Assembly (NCBI GenBank): GCA_015178975.1
Contig: WHVD01000093.1
Location: 62,001-126,000 of the forward strand
DNA: 64,000 bases
Source: Hysterangium stoloniferum
Taxonomy: Eukaryota > Basidiomycota > Agaricomycetes > Hysterangiales > Hysterangiaceae
Direction: 5' to 3'
The position numbers and the translations under genes were made by a program. This document shows positions 63,346 through 64,000 of the stretch, in pieces (the stretch's first letter is position 1; each line of letters opens with the position of its first letter). Below the pieces are notes generated by a model. The model worked only from the letters and a program-made list of their open reading frames with translations, did not search any database and was not told where the DNA came from.

Positions 63346-64000
63346 GCTTGCTGTTTGACAATAAATATTGTTGAAAAAAATTGATATAACTATTGTTCCG
63401 TCTGAGTTGAGCTGGGCATGAACACATGGCATTTGCACAAATTCTCTTCATAAAGACTGGAATCAATTGAGTTATTGCGGGAAGAGCGAGCTCACATATG
63501 TATGCCCAGATCTATTCTCGACGCTATCGTTGCTGAATAGTCTATTATGTCTTCTGCAATTTAAAATTGTTGCCTTCTCACATTCCTTACTTATTGTCAG
63601 TCTGCTCTACCTTGGGGATGTGCCTGCTATTTTCATCTTATATTCAAGTCCATTGTGAGTTCTGGTATAGTAGTGATACAGTACATTTATTGTCAATAAA
63701 ATCATTGCCCAAGTGGGCGAGAAAACATGATTAGCTTAAGAACACTTGTAAGATAGTTGAATGGCATACTTCACAAATATATAAATTATCCAAACCCTAT
63801 CATTTTGCTGCGTTTGTTACTGTGGGCTTTAGATATACCCATATTCTTGCTTCGACAGGACCTAGCTGTACCATTCTTAATCTTCATCTCACAGATGGCA
63901 GCCATCAATCCGGTTGTTCCATCCATGGCCATGGGCCATTTAGCAAGGAACTCAGACTCATTGCGATTACAGCTATCAACCATTTAGCATGAGTTTTAAA
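63346..64000. other. No gene recognised
   Basis: AT-rich end of the window. Short overlapping frames on both strands (63757-63987) show no family text. Confidence 0.4.

Overview
The window looks like a piece of an Agaricomycete (mushroom-forming basidiomycete) nuclear genome. The evidence is intron style (48-66 nt introns, GT-AG, many with a CTRAY-like branch point), gene content (SUR2-type sphinganine hydroxylase, F-box/leucine-rich proteins, serine/threonine-rich single-pass membrane proteins, a DUF3669-like gene) and transposon types (basidiomycete Ty3/gypsy and Ty1/copia, Helitron, pogo-like and IS630/Tc1-like DNA elements). I could not assign a genus.

Layout. 1-271: edge of a minus-strand gene. 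1072-12951: a nest of solo LTRs inside and beside a decayed Helitron helicase gene; target-site duplications (TSDs) fix many borders (CCCTG, ATTAG, ATAGA, ATTAT, ACCAG). This block holds a 1.4-kb gag-only LTR element (TR-GAG type, 3442-4867). 13608-31096: a gene island with an intact SUR2 gene, a repeat-containing multi-exon gene, a serine/threonine-rich membrane protein gene, two tandem F-box genes separated by a Tc1-like element, and a second membrane protein gene. 34390-39747: a structurally complete but inactivated copia element with a small DNA transposon in one LTR. 39748-53175: rearranged gypsy fragments in both orientations, an IS630/Tc1-like transposon, a second copy of the small DNA transposon carrying a solo LTR, and three nested solo LTRs, one with a 12-bp minisatellite of about 65 units. 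53176-55060: more LTR and Helitron debris. 56728-57744: a DUF3669-like gene, with an apparently intact 2.75-kb pogo-like transposon 88 bp upstream of its start codon (57833-60582). 61235-63340: relics of an ABCC-type ABC transporter and of another gene.

The host genes do not form an obvious pathway. SUR2 makes phytosphingolipids at the ER; the two serine/threonine-rich single-pass proteins look like cell-surface or cell-wall-linked proteins; the F-box pair are probable ubiquitin-ligase adaptors copied as one ~1.8-kb unit. The most distinctive signals are (i) a ~33-bp motif shared by otherwise different LTR families near their 3' ends, (ii) the gag-only element with a half-tRNA-type primer-binding site, (iii) sister-LTR differences that are nearly all CpG transitions, (iv) a homogenised 24-bp higher-order minisatellite inside a solo LTR, and (v) the intact pogo-like element. 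All calls were made by reading the sequence; no database or alignment search was run.
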